In this document: positions 44,484 through 48,841 of the stretch, piece after piece
Layout of the letters: each line of letters starts with the position of its first letter
Numbering within the stretch: position 1 is the first letter of the stretch
From: an uncultured Armatimonadota bacterium
Lineage (GTDB): Bacteria; Armatimonadota; Fimbriimonadia; Fimbriimonadales; Fimbriimonadaceae
Length of the DNA stretch: 48,841 nucleotides
Direction of reading: 5' to 3'
NCBI GenBank assembly: GCA_937862825.1
Contig: CALMEF010000113.1
Coordinates: 1-48,841, forward strand
The notes under the pieces: generated by a model
The model's input: only the letters and a program-made list of their open reading frames with translations
Databases searched by the model: none
What the model was told of the DNA's origin: nothing
Position numbers and translations under genes: made by a program

Positions 44484-45330
44484 TCTGGGCTACCAAGCCC
44501 TGAATATCTGACCACGCGCTCTGAAGATCGGAAATCAGTGGGGTATGCGACCTCGCAATTTCAATCATATCAAGGTCCACTTCGGAGACGAGAAGGTGCG
44601 GATCGGAGACGGGACTTCGAGCCAAAACCTCGCCCATCGGGCTGACGATGCTGCTGCCTCCTACGAATCCCTTTCCTCCTTCAAACCCGCATAACTGGCA
44701 GTTCAACGCGAAAACGCCATGCTCTTCACACACCGCACGTAACATGCGGTCATACCTCTCCAAGTTGCCAATCATGTCACCACTAAACCCTCTTCCCGGA
44801 GATGCGCTTGGAACGAGAAGGATCCTCGCGCCAGAGACGGCACAAAGCATGGGCAAAACGGAATGCCACACGTCCTCACAAATGAGAATTCCGACCTTAC
44901 CAAATCTCGTTTCAATCACACCAAGTTCGGAGCCTCGGCCAACGAACCGTTCTTCGTCAAAGACTCCATAGGAGGGAAGAAAGAACTTGCGGTAGGTCCC
45001 CAAAGTTGATGGCTCGCTCCCAAAGGAAAAGCAGGATGCTGAGTTGTATAGGTTTCCTTCGTGAACCTCGAAATAACCGATCACCACGTCAACGGGGTGT
45101 TTCAGCGGACCAATCCGCCGATTCAGTTCGCCCTGGAGGTCAGAGCAAGTCATGGCCAATTCCAGTGTTCCGCCTTCAAGGAAGTAACCAGTGGTTGACG
45201 ATTCCGGAAAGAGGACCAAGTCGATGACCTCAGACGAGCATTGGCGGATGATTTCGGCGATCGAATCGAGGTTCTGTCTGATCTTTCCCTTCATCGGTGC
45301 GAACTGGGCACAGGCTGCCGTGATGGTCAT
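44473..45330 (-). CDS. Carbon-nitrogen hydrolase (nitrilase superfamily)
   Basis: 285 residues from ATG at 45330, where the family pattern TITAACAQFAPMKG begins. The catalytic triad is visible: Glu in LFPESSTTGY, Lys in YRKFFLPSYG and Cys in ILICEDVWHS. The last motif is close to that of glutamine-dependent NAD synthetases and simple amidases, so an amide substrate is likely. It lacks the synthetase domain of NadE. It starts divergently from the exported-protein gene at 45398. Confidence 0.9.
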   Translation of the reverse strand: MTITAACAQFAPMKGKIRQNLDSIAEIIRQCSSEVIDLVLFPESSTTGYFLEGGTLELAMTCSDLQGELNRRIGPLKHPVDVVIGYFEVHEGNLYNSASCFSFGSEPSTLGTYRKFFLPSYGVFDEERFVGRGSELGVIETRFGKVGILICEDVWHSVLPMLCAVSGARILLVPSASPGRGFSGDMIGNLERYDRMLRAVCEEHGVFALNCQLCGFEGGKGFVGGSSIVSPMGEVLARSPVSDPHLLVSEVDLDMIEIARSHTPLISDLQSAWSDIQGLVAQIRA

Positions 45331-45356
45331 GAACAATAGTGTACAGCCCACCGAAC

Positions 45357-45385
45357 TTGCGTGGGAGAGATACCTCGGTTACAAT
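45357..45385 (+). promoter_or_regulatory. Sigma-70-type promoter of the secreted protein gene
   Basis: TTGCGT (45357-45362), 17-base spacer, TACAAT (45380-45385), 12 bases before the ATG at 45398. This implies a very short leader. Confidence 0.65.
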
Positions 45386-45397
45386 GTAACGGCGCCT

Positions 45398-46732
45398 ATG
45401 TTGAACCTGAAAGTGCTTGCTGGACTCAGTCTGATGACGATGATCACCTCGTCGCAGGCCGTGCTTTACTTTGAGGTCGAGTCCAACAATACATTTCCTC
45501 CCAATTTCCTTACCGGCAATCCGTTGATACAGTCCGGAGATCAGGTCTTTGGGTCAATCACATCGGGCGATGTGGACATGCATTATCTTCGCTATGCTGG
45601 AACCAACGTTCCTGGCATTTGGCGATACCGGTTTGATATGCTCGCCAACAGTCAAGACACGTTCTTGCAGATTCTGGACCACACCGGATCAGGGAATATC
45701 ATTGCCGAGAATGACGACTACCCGAATCGAATCGGCGAAAGCGTTAGCCACTTTGACTACTTTGACCCGAATGGTCAGCCCGTGGTTTTCGGCTTCAAAC
45801 TCAGGCATTACACAGCCACGGGGATAATCCCGAACTATTTCTTGACCCTTACACGAACGCGGATTACGCCTTACGAGTTGGGCACTTTGGCACCTGGTCA
45901 CACGCAACGCCTTGAGCCCAATCCACTGGGCGGCTTCACAAACTGGTACCGATTCACCCTGGACAAGGAGTCCGACGTTGTCATTGATACGATCGGCGTG
46001 TCGTCTGGAATTGATACCGAGTTGATCCTTATGGATGCTAACGGAACGATGTTGGCGGGTAACGACGACATTGACATTACGTTCAGCATCTTCACCTCCA
46101 AGATTGAGAAGCACCTGCCAGCCGGTGTCTACTATGCGGCATCTGGGCGCTTCAACATGGCCTATAACTGGAATTTGAACACCAATCAGGCCGGGCCGTG
46201 GGACCGTACGGGTATGGCGGCTATCGGCGATGTCCAGACCAACAACATCCAGATGGTGATGAACTTCCGAGTCACTCCGACCGAAGTCGTGCCAAGTTCC
46301 TTCGAAGTGATGAAGGGCGAACTCTTCGAGGGAGATTTATCCTCCGTGGCCAACTCAGACGACATCCGCATGACGCTGTTCAACGATCCGGTGGACTTAG
46401 AGGCGTGTGTGGACTACTTCGGAGTAGGCCCTATAGGAACACCTTCCACGCTTCGACTAAAGGTTGAGACGTCCGTGGCAAGACCAGGCCTGGGACAGAG
46501 CATTTCCATGCTCAACTTCGACAACCTGCAATGGACATTGGTGTCTGGGGCAGTAGCCTCTCTTGACGACACGACGTACGAGGCAGAGTTAACCACTACG
46601 GCCAACGCCCACACTGGCGACACCGGAGAGGTGAAGACTAGAATTCGGTGGACGCCTATCAACGACGAGGATCCAAGTCAGGATGGATGGCTCCACTCCG
46701 TTGATTACGTGCACTGGGTCCAAGTCCGATAG
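45398..46732 (+). CDS. Secreted protein of unknown function
   Basis: 444 residues from ATG at 45398; an open frame upstream is antisense to the nitrilase gene. A signal peptide covers about 1-22 (cleavage near SQA). Two segments resemble PPC-like (bacterial pre-peptidase C-terminal) beta-sandwich domains: GDVDMHYLRYAG, then DTFLQILDHTGSGNIIAENDD, and again WYRFTLDKESDVVIDTIG, then DTELILMDANGTMLAGNDDID. The last 130 residues form another beta domain. There is no PEP-CTERM tail. A binding or structural role outside the cell is likely. Confidence 0.72.
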   Translation: MLNLKVLAGLSLMTMITSSQAVLYFEVESNNTFPPNFLTGNPLIQSGDQVFGSITSGDVDMHYLRYAGTNVPGIWRYRFDMLANSQDTFLQILDHTGSGNIIAENDDYPNRIGESVSHFDYFDPNGQPVVFGFKLRHYTATGIIPNYFLTLTRTRITPYELGTLAPGHTQRLEPNPLGGFTNWYRFTLDKESDVVIDTIGVSSGIDTELILMDANGTMLAGNDDIDITFSIFTSKIEKHLPAGVYYAASGRFNMAYNWNLNTNQAGPWDRTGMAAIGDVQTNNIQMVMNFRVTPTEVVPSSFEVMKGELFEGDLSSVANSDDIRMTLFNDPVDLEACVDYFGVGPIGTPSTLRLKVETSVARPGLGQSISMLNFDNLQWTLVSGAVASLDDTTYEAELTTTANAHTGDTGEVKTRIRWTPINDEDPSQDGWLHSVDYVHWVQVR

Positions 46733-46750
46733 CCCTGCCATAATCGGCCA

Positions 46751-47596
46751 ATGCTGATTGGCGCGCATATGTCCACAAAGGGCGGTTTGGGCAATGCCCT
46801 CCGAAAAGGAAAGGAAATCGGCTGTACGGCAGTTCAGGTCTTCACTTCCAGCCCTCAGCAGTGGTACGCAAAAGAAGTGTCGCCCGACCTTGTTGCGGAT
46901 TTCCGTCGAGCACAGGAAGAAACTGGGATCCGGTCCGTTGTCAGTCACGACACCTATCTCATCAACCTCTGTGCGCCAACTCCAGAGATTCGAGACAAGA
47001 GTCTCCACTCACTCAAAAAGGAGTTGCTGCGATGCGGTCAGTACGGCATTGAGTACGTGGTTTCACACATCGGTTCGACCAAGGGGCAAGATCATGCGGA
47101 GAGCATGGTTACTGCCGCTGAAGGGATCAAGGAAGTGCTGGCCGAGACTCCCGAGAGCGTGTTGCTTCTCATGGAGACCACTGCAGGTCAGGGGAGTTCG
47201 CTGAACAGCAGATTCGAGGAACTGGCCATGTTTTTCGACCTCTGCAATCACCATCCGAGGCTGGGTGTTTGCCTAGATACGTGCCACGTTTTTGTCGCGG
47301 GTTACGACATCCGGACGCAAGAAGGCTACGACCAGATGTGGTCAAAGTTTGATGGACTTGTGGGGATCGAGCGGTTGAAAGTCATCCACTGCAACGACAG
47401 TAAACGTGAACTTGGAAGCAAAGTTGACCGACACGAAGACATCGGTGACGGGTGCTTGGGCATCGAACCTTTCCGCCTTTTGATGAACGATGCCCGGTTC
47501 GAACGCGTCCCCATACTCCTCGAGACTCCTGACGGCGAGGCTATGCACGAGGAAAACTTGAGGCGCTTACGAGAACTTGTTCAGACGCCAGCCTAG
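46751..47596 (+). CDS. nfo: Endonuclease IV
   Basis: 281 residues. AP endonuclease of base-excision repair that cleaves 5' of abasic sites, with three zinc ions. Signatures: LIGAHMSTKGGL, TSSPQQW, SVVSHDTYLINL, LMETTAGQGSSL, GVCLDTCHVFVAGYD, VIHCNDSK and DRHEDIGDG, which carry most metal ligands. It starts 18 bases after the previous gene with no visible terminator, so the two may share a transcript. The last 30 bases overlap the next minus-strand gene. Confidence 0.98.
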   Translation: MLIGAHMSTKGGLGNALRKGKEIGCTAVQVFTSSPQQWYAKEVSPDLVADFRRAQEETGIRSVVSHDTYLINLCAPTPEIRDKSLHSLKKELLRCGQYGIEYVVSHIGSTKGQDHAESMVTAAEGIKEVLAETPESVLLLMETTAGQGSSLNSRFEELAMFFDLCNHHPRLGVCLDTCHVFVAGYDIRTQEGYDQMWSKFDGLVGIERLKVIHCNDSKRELGSKVDRHEDIGDGCLGIEPFRLLMNDARFERVPILLETPDGEAMHEENLRRLRELVQTPA

Positions 47597-48049
47597 CGCT
47601 TGACTTCCTTGCCATTTGCCTGCTCGCTTTTCCAGAGTACTGACACCCTTGCTCGTTTGGCGAATGGTCATGTCCTTCTTGGTTTGGGGATTGGCGATCA
47701 CCATGATCAACTCCGAGGTTTCACTTGCCTCCGCCTTGTTGCCTTTCACTTTGACGGACACGGCTTTGTAGTCAACCTTCTTCATTGCCTTGATCGCCGC
47801 CATTTGAACCTTCATTTGGTTGAGTTGTTGGTCAAGAGTGACCTTTTCACCCTTGGTTCCAGTATTCACGAAGTTCTTGTCAAAGTTCGCCCTTAGGATC
47901 TTCTCTGCGCCAGCGACGTCCTTTTTAAGCAGGCACTGGGAGGCCTTGTTCATTTCAGACTGGATGTGCTTCTTGAGGTCGCTCGCCTCATCCGCAAATG
48001 AGATACCAGTCAGACTCAATCCAATGACGAAACAAAGTGCTCTTTTCAC
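47567..48049 (-). CDS. Small exported protein (NTF2/DUF4440-like fold possible)
   Basis: 160 residues from GTG at 48049. A signal peptide covers about 1-19 (VKRALCFVIGLSLTGISFAD). The mature part contains LKKDVAGAEKILRANFDKNF, a mid-region helix and strands such as AVSVKVKGNKAEASETSELIM, ending with a WQGSQALGWRLN strand. This order resembles SnoaL/DUF4440-type proteins, where KKDVAGAE marks the first helix. Function is unknown. An ATG seven codons upstream is possible but would cut through the -10 element. It overlaps nfo at the 3' end and is divergent from the peptidase gene. Confidence 0.7.
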   Translation of the reverse strand: MKRALCFVIGLSLTGISFADEASDLKKHIQSEMNKASQCLLKKDVAGAEKILRANFDKNFVNTGTKGEKVTLDQQLNQMKVQMAAIKAMKKVDYKAVSVKVKGNKAEASETSELIMVIANPQTKKDMTIRQTSKGVSTLEKRAGKWQGSQALGWRLNKFS

Positions 48050-48055
48050 GGTCGG

Positions 48056-48061
48056 AGTATA
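48056..48061 (-). promoter_or_regulatory. -10 element implying a leaderless GTG start
   Basis: TATACT on the minus strand, with six bases between it and the GTG start. Transcription would begin at or next to the start codon, giving a leaderless mRNA. No clear -35 is seen. Confidence 0.5.
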
Positions 48062-48079
48062 GCAGGACATACTTGTAGC

Positions 48080-48841
48080 ATGAGAACAGATCGAATGGCT
48101 GCGGTTTTGGCAAGCGCGGGGGCTGACGCTTTCTTCGCTTGGTCACCCGTTGCTATGGACTACTTGTCAGGATTCAGGGAGGGTGCGGCCGAGCGCTTCA
48201 TGGCACTTGGAATAAACAGCGATGGTCGCGTAGCGCTTATCGCGCCGGCCCTCTCGGCGACTCAGGCTGAGCGCGCTGGGATTCGCGATGTAAGACCCTG
48301 GAAAGACGGCGACGATCCGCTCACCGTCTTTCAGTCGTTAGCCAGCGAGTGGAACCTGAAGTCAGCAATTGTCGCCCTCGACAATGAGATGCCTGCTCAC
48401 CAGGTTTTGGGTATGCAATCGGTTCTGCCAGCGGCCCTCTTCCGGCCCGGTGGTGAGTTGCTAGGTGGTCTCATGCGAGTAAAGTCCCCCGAGGAGGTTT
48501 CGATCATGAAGCGCGCTGGCGCTATTGCTGACGACTCGCTTGCAGCAGGTTTGGCAGCACTCAAAGCTGGAGCAACCGAAAGGGATGTTGCAGAGGCACT
48601 TGGCTCCGCAATGTCCTCAAGAGGCGGAACTCCAACGTTCACCATTGTGGGGGCAGGTGCGAATGGAGCAGAACCGCACCATCACACAGACCGAACCGTG
48701 ATCCAGAGTGGCGATGTCGTCGTCTTGGATTTTGGGTGTGATCTGGAGGGTTACCAGAGCGACATCACTCGAATGGCATCGGTTGGCGAACCTGATCCTG
48801 AAGCGGACCGAGTCTATGATGTTGTTCTGGCAGCCCACTAT
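48080..48841 (+). CDS. Xaa-Pro aminopeptidase-like (M24 family), cut by the window edge
   Basis: 254 codons from ATG at 48080 without a stop to the window end. An N-terminal creatinase-like domain (about 1-120, RMAAVLASAGADAFFAWSP) is followed by the pita-bread catalytic domain beginning at LMRVKSPEEVSIMKRAGAI. The first metal-ligand Asp pair is present in VVVLDFGCDLEGYQSDITRM, and the His of GANGAEPHHHT lies where the substrate-binding His is expected. The remaining ligands are beyond the window. It removes N-terminal residues before proline in peptides. No signal peptide, so cytoplasmic. Confidence 0.92.
   Translation, partial: MRTDRMAAVLASAGADAFFAWSPVAMDYLSGFREGAAERFMALGINSDGRVALIAPALSATQAERAGIRDVRPWKDGDDPLTVFQSLASEWNLKSAIVALDNEMPAHQVLGMQSVLPAALFRPGGELLGGLMRVKSPEEVSIMKRAGAIADDSLAAGLAALKAGATERDVAEALGSAMSSRGGTPTFTIVGAGANGAEPHHHTDRTVIQSGDVVVLDFGCDLEGYQSDITRMASVGEPDPEADRVYDVVLAAHY

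Overview
The window is a gene-dense stretch of a bacterial chromosome with no rRNA, tRNA, CRISPR array or transposase that I could find. The organism is diderm: it has a phosphate-selective porin and six secreted proteins with PEP-CTERM sorting tails. It is probably flagellated (fliS and a FliT-like gene) and it uses selenium. Abundant PEP-CTERM proteins, CGA-rich arginine usage, frequent TTG/GTG starts, zinc-free L32/L33 and type IV pilin-like proteins fit an uncultured Armatimonadota (Fimbriimonadia-like) genome. This placement is inference; Planctomycetota or Verrucomicrobiota are not excluded.

Layout. 1-7.3 kb: enolase N-terminus (minus, cut by the window edge), a PhoPQ-related hydrolase, a GAF-GGDEF protein with an HD-GYP-like tail, a clostripain-family lipoprotein, and a pspA-tsaE-ftsY operon (minus). 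7.5-12.6 kb: a PEP-CTERM protein, an OmpR-type two-component system, two more PEP-CTERM proteins and a cytochrome b561, with a candidate response-regulator direct repeat after the kinase gene. 12.6-18.7 kb: an isolated atpD, mutS, a HAF-repeat PEP-CTERM protein and mgtC. 18.7-23.6 kb: selD, whose catalytic residue is encoded by an in-frame TGA (selenocysteine), a PEP-CTERM vanadium-haloperoxidase-like protein, an uncharacterised operon (thioredoxin-like, pseudopilin, Cys-rich peptide, membrane protein), and rpmG-rpmF. 23.6-29.3 kb: hisC-aroF, a PEP-CTERM cupredoxin and a frameshifted secreted GH15 enzyme behind an 18-bp palindromic operator. 29.5-33 kb: the pxpBAC 5-oxoprolinase genes (minus), dut and a zinc-ribbon/TPR membrane protein. 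33-39.7 kb: a phosphate-uptake operon on the minus strand (porin-pstS-pstC-pstA-pstB, then a glyoxalase-like gene and radC) behind a three-repeat Pho-box-like site. 39.7-48.8 kb: a GH2 beta-mannosidase, fliS-fliT, a galactose-oxidase-like protein, a nitrilase, a secreted protein of unknown function, nfo, a small exported protein, and the start of an M24 aminopeptidase.

How the genes connect. The clearest systems are phosphate scavenging under a Pho-like box, the two-component/PEP-CTERM/cytochrome b561 cluster, 5-oxoproline salvage and selenium metabolism. Several genes overlap their neighbours by ATGA, GTGA, TTGA or CTGA junctions, and many start at TTG or GTG. The most notable observations are the selenocysteine SelD, the Cys-rich-peptide operon at 21.2-23.1 kb, the two 11-bp-period operator repeats, and the GH15 palindrome and frameshift.
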